Position numbers and translations under genes: made by a program
In this document: piece after piece, positions 20,912 through 31,194 of the stretch
How the letters are laid out: every line of letters begins with the position of its first letter
Position numbering within the stretch: position 1 is the stretch's first letter
Origin: Microglena sp. YARC
Taxonomy: Eukaryota; Chlorophyta; Chlorophyceae; Chlamydomonadales; Chlamydomonadaceae
Reading direction: 5' to 3'
DNA length: 64,000 bases
Assembly: GCA_022414725.1 (NCBI GenBank)
Contig: CM039463.1
Coordinates: forward strand, 31,312,019-31,376,018
The notes under the pieces: generated by a model
Databases searched by the model: none
Told to the model about the DNA's origin: nothing
The model's input: only the letters and a program-made list of their open reading frames with translations

Positions 20912-21294
20912 GAAACAATCCTCCTCGCACTCTTTGAGTGCCTTCGCATGCTCCCCTTGCCCTCCGCCAGCCTGTACGCCAGCCGGACAATCGATGTTTG
21001 CCAAGCCTTGCTTGGCTCCGAAACCACCCCGCCCTCAGCACTGGGGCCTCTCCTTGACATAATCAGCGTATGCCTGGCTGCTGGCAGGTCAAGCCAGCCA
21101 GCTAGTACCAACAGCCAGGCCAAGCCAAGCCAAGGGTGCGGTGCAGGGGCTGCGGGTCCTACCTTGGCTGCCAGCGTATGCCAGGCTGCTGGCAGGTCAA
21201 CAGGAAACAACCGATTCGCAATCTCGGAATTCTCAGACCTGGTGGACCTCCTTCTAGGGTGGTCACAAGATCCTGACGTCAACGGAGCCAACAG
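20912..21294 (+). CDS. SMG1: SMG1-like exon 3, alpha-solenoid segment
   Basis: Phase 0 at the start (CCATCAG|GAAACA), ending two bases into a codon at GCCAACAG|GTGGGA. It is open across 127 codons and includes LLALFECLRMLPLPSASLYA, then a low-complexity Ala/Ser/Gln/Gly block, then the diagnostic SEFSDLVDLLLGWSQDPDV. That last motif matches what I recall of the SMG1 N-terminal region (a VDxLVGWxxD motif shortly before a LQxLxPxW motif). Here the second motif follows at the start of the next exon, as in the family. The low-complexity block at 21,083-21,195 is shared with exon 4. Its flanking CTGGCTGCTGGCAGGTCAA is a direct repeat (21,074 and 21,182), so it might be an insertion or a retained intron. 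Confidence 0.7.
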
Positions 21295-21906
21295 GTGGGA
21301 TCACTCTTCGTGACTTTGGGTATTGCTTTTTATTACATGTCAGCGGACGTTACAGGTGGGATCGGTATCTCTATCTTTGTGCCTGCGCTTTCTTTACACG
21401 GACAGGGATGAACTAATATTTCGTTAAATAGTCACAAGATCCTGACGTCAGCGGAGCCAACAGGCGGGATTGATTACAAAAAAACTGATACAGCAGGCAT
21501 TCCAATGAAGCTGCACACTGTGGGCTTGGCCCAGTGGCTGGCTAATGGAGCTGGCTGATCCTCAAAATGGCCTGAAATAACTTATTTTCTCTGTTAAAAA
21601 TGGCCTGAAATAACTTATTTTCTCTGTTAAAAATGGCCTGAAATAACTTATTTTCTCAAAATGGCCTGAAATAACTTATTTTTAAAAATAACTTATTCTT
21701 AAAAATGGCCTGAAATAACTTATAAAAATGGCCTGAAATAACTTATAAAAATGGCCTGAAATAACTTATTCTTAAAAATGGCCTGAAATAACTTATTTTC
21801 TCTGTTAAAAATGGCCTGAAATAGCCTGAAATAGCCTGAAAGAGCCTGAATAGCCTGGAAGAGCCTGACAGAGTCTGACATAACTTTATTTATTTGCTCT
21901 GTCCAG
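21295..21906 (+). repeat. SMG1 intron 3: exon-end copies and 33-bp repeats
   Basis: The exon end TCACAAGATCCTGACGTCAA plus CGGAGCCAACAG is repeated at 21,432 with a GC donor (GCGGGA), and partially at 21,337 (TCAGCGGACGTTACAG|GTGGGATC). 21,560-21,870 has about nine copies of AAAATGGCCTGAAATAACTT (ATTTTCTCTGTT), resembling the polypyrimidine region that precedes the true acceptor TTTGCTCTGTCCAG. Confidence 0.75.
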
Positions 21907-22444
21907 GGCCAAGATCAGCAGTGTCCTGTCATCCCTGCAACCCTACTGGCGCCCCCACCTCCCCTTCGCCTCCACCCTGGTGCGCAACATCATCGAAGAC
22001 CTGCAAGCACTAGTAGGCGATACCCAGGCTGGCCCTGTAGCCCAGCCGTGGACACTGACCACCCCACAAGCCTTTGCTAGGCTTCTCACAGCGCTCGTGG
22101 ATATCCTAGGAGGCGTGCTAACCAGCGGCCTGGGCGCTCTCCAGCTCTTCCCAGTCTACCCGCAGCTGCTATCCATCTTCAAGCACGCTTTGGGAGGGGA
22201 AACCCAACCCTCGAGCCAAGCCAGGCCAAGCCAGCCAGCTAGCGCCAACAGCCAGGCCAAGCCAAGCCAAGGGTGCGCAGCAGGGGCTGCGGGCCCTTCC
22301 TCGGCTGCCAAGGGTGAGCAGGGAGTGGCCTTGCTCCCAGTCATCTGCAAGTGTATGTGCCAGCTGCTTGAGGCGCTGTCTGTGGGTGTTCAGTCTCCCG
22401 ACTTCGCTCTTACCGTGGCGACTGCACGCATGGTAAAATCCCAG
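21907..22444 (+). CDS. SMG1: SMG1-like exon 4
   Basis: The first base completes the Arg codon left by exon 3, giving NGANR-AKISSVLSSLQPYWRP with no frame adjustment. This SLQPYW plus LPFASTLVRNIIEDLQAL region is the counterpart, from memory, of the LQSLEPFW ... FLEDMEAY region of animal SMG1 and directly follows the LLGW motif. The rest is helical (FARLLTALVDILGGVLTSGL, ALLPVICKCMCQLLEALSVG), interrupted by a second copy of the QAKPSQGC-AGAAGP block at 22,210-22,315. It ends at ATCCCAG|GTGGGC in phase 0; GCATG|GTAAAA at 22,432 is an alternative donor. The FAT, kinase and FATC domains are not visible anywhere downstream in the window. Confidence 0.75.
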
Positions 22445-22604
22445 GTGGGCAGATGTGTTACAGTCCAGGGGTAGTGTGTAACAGGGGTAATGTGACCAGG
22501 GGAAGTGTGTTACAGGGGTAATGTGTCCTGGGGTAGTGTGTCCAGGGGTAGTGTCTTACAGGGTTAATGTGTTACATGGTTAATGTGTCCAGGGGTAGTG
22601 TGTC
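22445..22604. repeat. GTGT-rich short repeat after exon 4
   Basis: About eight degenerate copies of CAGGGGTAGTGTGT / ACAGGGGTAATGTG, beginning with ACAGTCCAGGGGTA, which resembles the end of the CTGTAAC dispersed family. Confidence 0.75.
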
Positions 22605-23600
22605 CTCTCCTCCTCTCCTTTTTATTTCTCCCTTTCTTCTCTCCTCTCTCTCTCTCCTCTCTCCTCTCTCCTCTCTCCTCTCCTCTCTCCTCTCTCCCTT
22701 CCTCTTCCTCTCTTTCATTCCCCTTCCCTCTCTTCTTCCTCTCCTGCTCCTTCTTCCCTCTCTCCTCCTTCTGTTTTCTCTTCCTCTCCCCTCTCTCCTC
22801 TTTCCCCTCTCTCTCTCCCCTCTCCTCTCTCTCCTCCTCTCTCCTCTCTCCTCTCTCCTCTACCTCCTCCTCTTCCTCTCTCCTCTCTCCTCTCTCCTCT
22901 CTCCTCTCTCTCTACTCTCTCCTCTCTCTCTTTTGTCCTCTCTCTCTCTCTCCTCCTCTCTAACCCTCCTCTCTCCCTCTCCGCTCTCCCTCTCTCCTTC
23001 TCTCTCTCTTTCCTCCTCTCCTCCTCCTCTCTCCTCTCTCCTCTCCTCTCTCCTCTCTATCTCTCTCCTCTCTACCTACTCTCCTCCTTCTCTCCTCTCT
23101 CCTCTCTTCTCTCTCTCTCCTTCATCTCTCTCTCTCCTCTCTTTGCCTCTCTCTTCCTCTCTCCTTCTCTCTCTCTTCCTCCTCTCTCCTTCTCTCCTCT
23201 TCCCTCTTCTCTCCTCTCTCCTCTTCCTTCTCTCTCTCCTCCTCCTCTCTCCTCTCTCCTCTCTCCTCTCTCCTCTTCTTCCTCCCTTCTCCTTCCTTCT
23301 CCTCTCTCACTCCTCTCCTCTCTTCCTCTCTCTTCCCTCCTCCTCTCCTTCCCTCCCCTCACTCCTCTCTCCTCTCTCCTCTTTTCTCCTCTTTCCTCTC
23401 TTCTCTCCTCCCTCTCTCCCTTCTCTCTCCTCTTCACCTCTCCTCTCTCCTCTCTCTCCTCTTCTCTCTCTCTTCCTCTCTCCTACTCTCTCTCTCCTCT
23501 CTCCTCTCTCCTTCTCTCCTCTCTCCTCTCTCCCTCTTCCTTCCTCTCCCTCTCTCCTCTTTCTCTCTCCTCTCTCTCTCTCTCTTCTTCTCTCTCCACT
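22605..23600 (+). repeat. 1 kb polypyrimidine (CT) tract
   Basis: Almost only C and T for about 1,000 bases, dominated by CTCTCCTCTC words. The long Leu/Ser/Pro frame on + and Arg/Glu/Gly frames on - are composition by-products. Such mirror-rich tracts can form triplex (H-DNA). It lies in the intron after SMG1 exon 4. Confidence 0.95.
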
Positions 23601-24310
23601 CCACTCCACATCATCCACCCCTCTCCCACTCACACCCCCTCCCTCCCAAAAACCCGCTCCCCTCCCCTTCCCTCCCCTCCCCTCCTGCCCCTCCCCTCCT
23701 CCCCTTCCCTCCCCTCCCCTCCCCTCCCCTTCCCCTCCCTTCCCTTTCCCTCCCCCAACCCAACCCCACGCAACCCACCCCACCCCCACCCCCAACCCCA
23801 CCCCACCCCACCCTCCCTCCCCTCATCACCCCACCACCACCATCCACTCCACCATTCCCACTCCACCATTCCACTCTAAACTCCTCAGCGTCACTCTGGG
23901 CTCTAGCTTTGACCAAACCCAACCACCACCACCATTCCACTCCATCATCCACTCTATAAATCTGAGGTCACTCGGCTCTACTTTGAACCAAAACCACCAC
24001 CCACCACCACCATCAACTCCATTATCCACTCTATTACTCCTGAGGTCAACTCTGGCTCTAGCTTTGACCAAAACCACCGCCAACCACCACCACACCACCA
24101 TCACTCCATTATCCACCCTCTATTAACCTCCTCAGGTCACCTCTGGGCTCTAGCTTGACCAAACCACCACACCACCACCCACCAGTTCAACTTCCATTAT
24201 CGCTTGCTATAACTCCCTAAGTTTCCACTCTGTGCTCTAGCCTTTGACCAAAAAACCACCACCACCACCACCCACCACCACCATCCACTCCGATATAAAC
24301 TTGCTTCAGG
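23601..24310 (+). repeat. C-rich tract and about six 85-95 bp repeats with a splice acceptor
   Basis: After CCCCTCCCCTCC-type sequence, GGCTCTAGCTTTGACCAA-type blocks occur near 23,908, 23,970, 24,053, 24,147, 24,233 and 24,318. Each follows a CTCAG or TTCAG-like acceptor and (CCA)n (CCACTC)n spacer. The clearest blocks read VTLGSSFDQ. The last copy continues into longer coding-like sequence. Irregular single-base indels among copies suggest consensus errors. Confidence 0.65.
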
Positions 24311-24616
24311 TGACTCTTAGCTCTAGGCTTTGGACCAACCCAAGGCAGCAGGAGGTGTCCAAACGCAGGGAAAGATGCAAGAAGCAGCCTTTGTCCCTTC
24401 GGCAGACGCCCCTCCCAAAGAAGAGTGGTTGTTCTGGCGCCCATGCAACCCGTACCTCCTCCTTGCAGGCCTCCTCGCAAGGGAAGCGTTTACATGGGCC
24501 AGAAGCCAGCTGCCGCGTGCTCCCCTGCGCTGCGTCAAGTGCTCGGGTGAATTGCTGTGTGTGCGCTCGGAAAAGGCCGCGACTTCCCTGTTTCTTGGCA
24601 GGATGGACTTCTAGCA
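24311..24616 (+). CDS. Probable coding exon, identity unknown
   Basis: It follows the acceptor AACTTGCTTCAG. The frame beginning at about 24,330 is open to 24,614 and has a plausible globular composition (EEWLFWRPCNPYLLLAGL, LAREAFTWARSQLP, RCVKCSGELLCV with a C-x2-C). It connects to the repeated VTLGSSFDQ block only if one base near 24,325 is an error. A second open frame (from 24,244) is basic and Ser-rich and less protein-like. It may belong to SMG1, whose exon 4 ends in phase 0, but I cannot align it to any PIKK. Confidence 0.35.
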
Positions 24617-25600
24617 CTGGACCACGGATGAAGACAGATTGAGGGGCGAAGTGAGGGGGGCGCGTGGGCGGTGGGCGGGTGGTAGGGCAGGAAGGCCATT
24701 GGAAGCTCCTGTCTGCAGGATGGAACTGCGTAGCAACTGGGTTCGGATTGATGGCGGAGTTGGGGGCGGAAGTGAGGCGGAGGTGGGGGGTTTGGTTAGC
24801 AGGGGAAAAGTGAGGGTGTGGGTGGGTGAGAGGGGGGGCAGGGAATGATGGGGGGGGGGGGGGGGCTGGCTTAGCGCTTGGGGGACCAACCAGATAGTTG
24901 AAGAGACCGGGGATGATGGCGAGTTGAAAGTTGCCCACCCGAGAAGGGCGGTCTTGTGTTGTTGTTGTGTGGGAGAAAGGCGAGAAGTTAGGACCCTAAG
25001 GTTGGCAATAAAGGAACACAGAATTAGTTGATTGCGTGGGTGCCCTGTGTGGGTTTGAGTAGGAAACAGGTGATGGTGGGTGGTGTAGTGAAGGGGGCAT
25101 TTGAGGGAGTGGTGGGGCAGGGGAGGGGCGAAATAAAGAGGGGGGTTGGGGTGGCTGGGTAGCAGCGTAAGTGAGGGGGTGGGGGGGGACTGCGCCTTTA
25201 GCACTGGTGGAGGCCAGTGATAAGGACAAGTGGCTTGCTGACACCTTATTCAGATCCACCCCCTTCCTATTGATTGATGGTGATGATGGGGTCGAGTGGT
25301 GTTGGATGATGATGATGATGGGGTGTGGTGGTGGTGTAATGATTATGATGATTGATGATGCGAATGTTGTTATGATGGTGTGATAATGATGATGATGAAA
25401 ATGATGATGATAATGTATGATGATGCATGATGATGATGATGATGATGATGTATGACGACGACGTCATATGATTGGATTATGATGATGACTGATGAGCTAT
25501 AGTCTGTGTTAAAAACGCTGTAGTATCCCAGCCTTATCCTGACCCAACCTGCTTGTGGGTGTTTCACCCTTCCCTTTCTATCTACCTAGCCCTTTTGCAG
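24617..25600 (+). other. Purine-rich intronic sequence with (GAT)n
   Basis: G-rich sequence with G runs at 24,845-24,865 and 25,175-25,190, then GATGAT/ATGATG microsatellite at 25,275-25,495, then an acceptor with a good tract (TACCTAGCCCTTTTGCAG). No exon is recognised. Confidence 0.6.
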
Positions 25601-25681
25601 TTCTGGAGCGCCAGGACCGTAGTGCATGAGTCTGCACTCGCTATATTGGGTGCCCAAGGGACGGGGCAATATGATAACTAC
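25601..25681 (+). CDS. 81-nt phase-0 exon (RTVVHESALAILGAQG)
   Basis: A strong acceptor (CTAGCCCTTTTGCAG) and a GTATCA donor bracket exactly 27 codons, starting FWSARTVVHESALAILG. The helical hydrophobic pattern fits an alpha-solenoid protein such as SMG1, and phase 0 is compatible with exon 4, but homology is unproven. A similar acceptor (CTACCACTTTTGCAG) precedes the exon at 25,842, hinting at local duplication. Confidence 0.45.
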
Positions 25682-25841
25682 GTATCAGTATAATACTTCT
25701 ATGTCTCTTCACACGGTTTCTCCTTGTCCCCAGAAGGCCCTGATAATTACGCCAACCAGCAGAAGGGAAAGCTTTCCCTGAGGGCCCTTCGCCCTGTCTG
25801 CCTGCGCCCTACCCCTTTTATCTGCCCTACCACTTTTGCAG

Positions 25842-26052
25842 GATTCCTGGCCAGCCCGCGGCGTTGATGATTGCCAAGGAGGCGGCGAGCAAATCACTGA
25901 CCTTCTTACCCAAGCCAAGAAAAGGGAAGCCTGTGGGCCCTTCGCCTGTCTCCGGTGCTATCAGTGTGCCTCATATCAAGGGGCGCTGTATCGAGATTCA
26001 GACCGGCACTGGCGAGCCCGATCCGTCTCGCTCCCCTCAGACTGATGCCTCC
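25842..26052 (+). CDS. Probable exon (LMIAKEAASKSLTFLPKPRK)
   Basis: Preceded by TGCCCTACCACTTTTGCAG. It starts one base before a codon and is open for over 80 codons, with AALMIAKEAASKSL, KPRKGKPVGPSPVSG and GRCIEIQTGTGEPDPSRSP. The donor is uncertain (several GTG within GATGTGTGGTTTGTGTGTGAG near 26,058). The segment 25,760-25,795 is a diverged copy of part of this exon. No domain is recognised; it may be a linker in the same gene as 25,601. Confidence 0.45.
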
Positions 26053-26094
26053 ACTACGATGTGTGGTTTGTGTGTGAGAAGATCTGCTTAGTGA

Positions 26095-26450
26095 GGATGT
26101 GTTGTGGGGTTGGGGTGGGGGGGTTGGTGGGGGGGAGTTGGGTATGCGTACGTGCATGATGGGTGTAGTGGTGGGGTGGGGGTGCGTGGGTTTAGCACAG
26201 GATAAACTTAACCACGGTACAGTTGTTTTTTTACCCTTCAGAATCCCCATTCCACTAACTCAAACACTACTAACTAACTATACCGCCATAACTATACGCA
26301 TACTACTAACTATAAACATTGACCTATATCGCACTCACTCTAACTATAAACATAACCATCCTGTACCATGTGTTAGGACCCCTGATAATCCCTCATTTCC
26401 TACTAACTCAAGACACTGACCACACTACTACAACTATTAAACATAACATT
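26095..26450. other. GT-rich then ACTA-rich spacer, nothing recognised
   Basis: GGTTGGTGGGGGG-type sequence to 26,190, then ACTAACTATA-type sequence to 26,440. I see no exon. Confidence 0.5.
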
Positions 26451-27215
26451 TGTGTCGCCCCCCCCGTGCCTGCAAGTCCTCTTGAGGAGCGATCACACAG
26501 CCCAGCGAGGAGACTGTCAGGCAAGCCCTCGGCCACTGCATGGGGCAGAGATCGGTAGCTCAGCTACGAGCCCCGTAGCCCAAGCCACCTTTGGACCCGC
26601 TCAGGTTGAAGTTCCAGCTCGACGAGTGGCGGGCTGCTGGGGTAAGCTCAGCATCGCAGTGGGTCGGTGCCAGGCTGCGGTTCCTCTGCTCCCGCTATGC
26701 TGTCGGATTAGAACGAGGCGCGCGATCCGAGAAAGTGGGGGTTTGAAGGTACGACGTCTCTCTGCTCCACCCTCTACCGGTCCTTGTCCACTCGGGACGC
26801 CTCGCAAGCTAGTCTGATCTGTGGCCCACCCCAAGCAGGGCAAACGTTCTAGGAGTCACCTCCCAGTGGATGTGAAAGATCCAACAGCTCCAGGGCACTG
26901 GTATAGCGAGGGTGCCTTCGCCCGTTGAGGTAGCCCCGAGGTGGGCTTCACCCAATCGGCCAGACAGGTGATTGGCATCCATGTTCTGCCCCCTGCTGTG
27001 CTTGCTGGAGGCTGGCTTGCCCCCCCGCTCATCGTCTCAGGACCCCTGTCAGTGCGCATCGGCAGTCGCATCCGTGCAGCTGCGAGCAGTGAACCTGTCC
27101 ATCCTTCGAGCTGCTTGTGCCTAGACAACATTTGCTCAAGACTCGCTGAGACAATCCTAATCGGCGATGGAGGCTAGTCTCTGCTCGATGAGAGAGACGG
27201 CTCTCAGAGAATAGA
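26451..27215 (+). CDS. Coding-like stretch, fragmented frames
   Basis: Balanced composition with overlapping open frames. Candidates are VAQATFGPAQVEVPARRVAG (26,570-26,640) and QVIGIHVLPPAVLAGGWLAP with SVRIGSRIRAAASSE (26,960-27,090). Frames change along the stretch, as expected if the consensus has indels. It possibly holds one or two exons of the gene started at 17,164. Boundaries are not assignable and no family is recognised. Confidence 0.3.
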
Positions 27216-27216
27216 C

Positions 27217-27600
27217 CTAACCAAAGCTCTGTCGATCACCCCATGCCGCTTTCTTCCTGTGGATCAGGGTTAGGATGGGAAGCTGGGTACACACACACAC
27301 ACCAACCACACACACACACCACACCCTGCTACGATCACCCATGCCGCTTTCCTCCTGTGGATAGCAGGGTAGGGTGAAGCTGGGTAACACACACACACAC
27401 AACCACAACACACATTAGCACACACACTTGTCGATCACCAGCCTGCCGCCTTTTCCGTGGATACAGGGTACGGGTGACAGCTGGTAACACAACTCTAACC
27501 CCTGGCCCACCCACCAATCCCACTCACCCTAACCAGCCTCTGTCAGATCACCACATGCCGCCTTCTTCCTGTGGATACTGAGGAATACGGTGAGTGGATG
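27217..27600 (+). repeat. Exon-bearing repeat, four copies of an about 105-bp unit
   Basis: GATCACCCCATGCCGCTTTC(TTCCTGTGGAT) blocks occur at 27,234, 27,334, 27,432 and 27,546, separated by (CA)n. The last block follows CTAACCAG and reads TSLCQITTCRLLPVDTEEYG before the donor TAC|GGTGAGTGG, so it is the likely authentic exon. The earlier ones are degraded copies. Confidence 0.5.
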
Positions 27601-28204
27601 CATGGGTGAGTCCGGGCAAGGGAGTCGGTGAAGGGGAAGCTGGTCCAGCCCTTAGCTGGTCAAGGCCTTAGCTTCGGTCAGCCCTTAGCCTGGTCAGTTT
27701 TTTTTCCCTGAACCACGAAAAACCACCTATTAACCACCTCAACCTAAAACCCTGAAAACCGCACTTAAACCTAAACCACCTAAATCGAGTGGCTGACCCC
27801 AGCTAAGTTGACTGACCAGCTTCCCCTTACCGACTCCCTTGCCGACTCACCATCGCATCCACTCACTGCCCCACCTACCCACCAACCCTCTAGCCAAGCC
27901 AAACCACCCTCCCATCCACTCATCAGAACACCCAGCCCAACCGCCACCCAACCACCTACCCAACCACACCAGCACCAAGTACCTACCCGCAACCGCTCCC
28001 AACCACCCACCCAACTACCTACACCGCCGCCTACCAACCACCCACCCAAGTTACCTACCCGCCCCGCCCACCCACCCACCCCACCCAACTACCTACCCGC
28101 CATCCGAAACACACCCACCCAACCACCAACTCCCTACCGTGGGATGCACACTGCTACCCATCAGCTACCTAATCCAGCCTAAACCCTAAAACCACGTTAC
28201 ACCC
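27600..28204. repeat. CCAACC-rich low-complexity spacer
   Basis: (CCACCTA)n, (CCCAACCA)n and related words. Pro/Thr/His-rich open frames here are composition effects. Confidence 0.7.
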
Positions 28205-28582
28205 AAGTGCTCACCAGCTTCCCCTACCTGGATGAACGCAAGTGCTCCCACAGCGCGATTGCGTATCCGACAGGCCCCGCTGGTCCGGATTCGTGCTCCT
28301 CCCTACCGTCTTCACCTGTACACGCTGTTTGTCCAGGGGCCCCCCACCCCATGGCAGCTGGGCCGTCAGCCAGCTTCACCGGGAACCCCTGCCCTAATCA
28401 GCACTGAATCTGCCTTAAGCGCAGTGCTAGGCAAATTCACTCCCCCTTCCCCAATGCCCCTCCCCCCACTGCTCCCCGCACCCATAGACAGGCCCCAACA
28501 GAGTCCAGCCTGTCCAGTTTCCTGCCTGCCTTGCCATGAAGCATTACCCACCCTCGTATGGGAAGGCAGCCACCTTTCTTGA
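28205..28582 (+). CDS. Coding-like segment with probable frameshift
   Basis: It begins VLTSFPYLDERKCSHSAI in one frame after CACCCAAG and continues as RLRIRQAPLVRIRAPPYRLH and LYTLFVQGPPTPWQLGRQ in another. Both halves look like protein and join around 28,255, so a consensus indel is likely. The tail is Pro-rich. Family unknown; possibly part of the long plus-strand gene. Confidence 0.35.
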   Translation, partial: KCSPASPTWMNASAPTARLRIRQAPLVRIRAPPYRLHLYTLFVQGPPTPWQLGRQPASPGTPALISTESALSAVLGKFTPPSPMPLPPLLPAPIDRPQQSPACPVSCLPCHEALPTLVWEGSHLS

Positions 28583-28639
28583 TGGTGAGCTACCGACGTC
28601 CTCAGACCCCCCGCCAGTGAGGGAAGGTCCGCCCTGTTG

Positions 28640-29705
28640 ACGCTTTCCCACACGCTCGCCTCTGATCGGAGTGTTTCTCGCATCAGGGCAGGCAGGGTCT
28701 CCGTGCCCAGGTCGTGAACGATTTGGTGCAAGATGTGCTTCACACCCTCAGGGCAGCAGCGGTTGTTCATGCCAGGCCAGGTGTTGAACGCTGGTGCTAA
28801 GCTGTTCACACCCTCAGGGCTGCAGGCGTGACGCATCCAGGTGTGAAACGCATGGATGCAAGTGTCTGTTCACACCCTCAGAGCAGCAGGGTGCGCCACT
28901 ATGGTGTGAAGCTGGCGCAAAGTGTTGTTCACACCTCAGAGGCACAGGGGTGCCGCAGCCAGGTGGACGGCTGGTTGCAAGTCGTGTCACACCCTCAGGG
29001 CGTGCAGGTTGTGCGCAGCCAGGTTCGGTGCAACGCTGGTGCAAGTGTGTTCACACCCTCAGGTCATAGTCGTGGCTTGTGCAGCCAGGTGCGTGAACGC
29101 TGCGTGCAAGTTGTGTTCACACCCTCAGGTGGCAGCAGGGTGTGCTGCAAGCCAGGTGTGAATCTGGCTGCGTGCACTGTGTGTTTGCACCCTCGGGCGC
29201 AGGGGTGTGCAGCCAGTGTGAACGCTTTGTGTCCAAGTGTGTTTGCCCCTCAGTTGCAGCAGGGTGTGCCAGCCAGGTACGTGAACGCTGGTTGCAAGTG
29301 TTGTTCAACACCCTCAGGGCAGCAGGGTGCGCAAGCCAGGTGTTGAACGCTGGTGCAAGTGTGTTCACCACCCTCAGGGCAGCAGGCCGTGCGCAATCCA
29401 GGCTGTGAACGCTGGTTGCAAGTGTGTTCACACCCTCAGTGGCGCAGGGTGTGCAGCCAGGTGGTGAACAGCTGGTGCAAGTGATGTTCTACACCTCAGT
29501 TGTCAGCAGGTGTCAGCCGGGTGTTGAACCGCTCGGTGCAAGTGTGTTTGCGCACCCTGCAGGGCAGCAGGGTGCTGCAGCACAGGTAATGTGATCGCTG
29601 GTGCAAGTGTGTGTTGCACCCTTCCAGGGCAGCAGGGTGTGCAGCCAGGTGTGAACGCCTGGTTGTAAGTGTGTTTACGCCCTCTTTTCCAGCAGATGCC
29701 AAGTT
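28640..29705 (+). repeat. Exon-derived array, about 17 units of about 57 bp
   Basis: The first unit lies in a coding-like stretch (RAQVVNDLVQDVLHTLRAAA, VVHARPG) ending GCCAGGCCAG|GTGTTGAACG. The following units repeat TGGTGCAAGTGTGTTCACAC, CCTCAGGGCAGCAGGGTGTG and CAGCCAG|GTGTGAACG. Units contain many irregular single-base indels. Confidence 0.65.
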
Positions 29706-31190
29706 GATCCCCGCTGTGCGAGTGTTGGTAACTTGTGAATATTATGTCGGTTAATGCCGGGTCGCAATGGCTGCGGAGTGAACCCCGGGTCATGAGCAGT
29801 GGTGCACCTGCGGGGGGTTATCGGCTGAGATGCAGCCGGTAGCGGCGGTGAGCGCCATTAACGTGCCACAGTTGTCTCTCCCTCACCAGCTCTGGGCCTT
29901 GGCGCCACGCTCAGATCCCAGGTCACCAGTCCAAGCATTGCTCGATTAAACGATACTGACTAGCACCCGTGGTCACCGCCTCTCTAGCTTTCTCGGTGGC
30001 TTATTGTGAGTCTAGATTAGAACTAGCCGCTGCCGGACCCTGCTCCTCTACGCAAGTCTGCCCTAGACGACGGCTCCAGGGCAGGGGACCTAGGCCAGAA
30101 TGAGAAGCAAGGGTGGAGGCGGAGCTGGCTGTTGACCCCAATCGCTCGTCTTCCGCCCGCGCAAATGTTCCCCGCTTCTTTCAGATCCTGGCTCCGCCGC
30201 TCCTGCTTCGCTTTTTTTGGGGGTGTTTTTGGGGGGCATGCGGCATCTCCGGTGGAGGTGCTCGTTCGTAGGCAGGAGGAAAGCCCAACGGCCTCCTGTG
30301 TTGGGTGGCTAGATCCCACGGAGAGTACATAGCTTCTGATGGGCCTGTCCCTTGTTAGCTCGGGACCCAACCCATGAATGGGCCGAAGCCAAGCAGCAGA
30401 CCCAGGGTGCTGCAGCCCGAGCTGCCCGAAGGGCACGGCATCACAGGCGGCTTCAGCACTGCCAAAGAGAAGGACGGAGTTAGCTGCCGCCTCAGCCTCA
30501 GACTCAGGTATGGGAAGTTAGCCCTCCACTCTCGGAAACCCACTGATTTAGGAAACCCTAAACCCACCATAGTACCCCTTCAACTCTAAACGCCGCGTCT
30601 AAAACCTGAAACATTTTGAAGCACTAAACCTTAAACCCCTACCCCTCCTATAAGCACACTTGCTGCAACCAATTCATAGATGGCATACTTCATTACTCAT
30701 TTAGGCATTACATGATCTATATTCCTGAAAATCCCCTTCATAACATTCTATTAATAAAATATAATCCCTTTTAAAAAACTATTATAAAGGAATATTAGTC
30801 CCTCTTCTAATAAATAAATTAAGTACTGATCCTTTAAATATACATATATAACATATTAATATTTATTATAATCCCTTTGCAAATGCATAGATTTACACCA
30901 TCCCTTGATAATATGCACAGGTGTTTTGGTGGTTGGCCCCTGTGCAAGCAAACGGCTGCCTCCTCAACTCACGCCCTCGTATATAAGGCGTTACTATTTA
31001 TTATTAATTAATTTAATTTAAATTTTAATATAAAAAATCCCTTGACAAACATTGCACAGTATTGATTGACAAGCCCCGAGGGACGGTGGCCCTCCCTCCC
31101 AGTGCACAGCTCTATGGTGTGGGTTGCTGCCTGCAGGAAGGCGGCCAGCAGTTGCCGTGATGTCGAAGCATGCGAACACACTTTAGGAGG
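29706..31190. other. Mixed sequence, no supported gene
   Basis: Balanced sequence at 29,706-30,600 includes a possible exon end ACTCAG|GTATGG near 30,507 preceded by Ala/Gln/Arg-rich text (EAKQQTQGAAARAA), too weak to call. 30,600-30,930 and 31,000-31,060 are AT-rich. 30,935-31,000 is a noisy copy of the TCAACCTCACGCCTCG SINE-like element. Confidence 0.4.
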
Positions 31191-31194
31191 TCAA

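Noticed and set aside
22567..24126. A 519-codon Leu/Ser/Pro-rich open frame and its Arg/Glu/Gly counterparts
   Set aside because: It is the translation of a CT-rich low-complexity tract; any frame is open because the tract cannot form stop codons.
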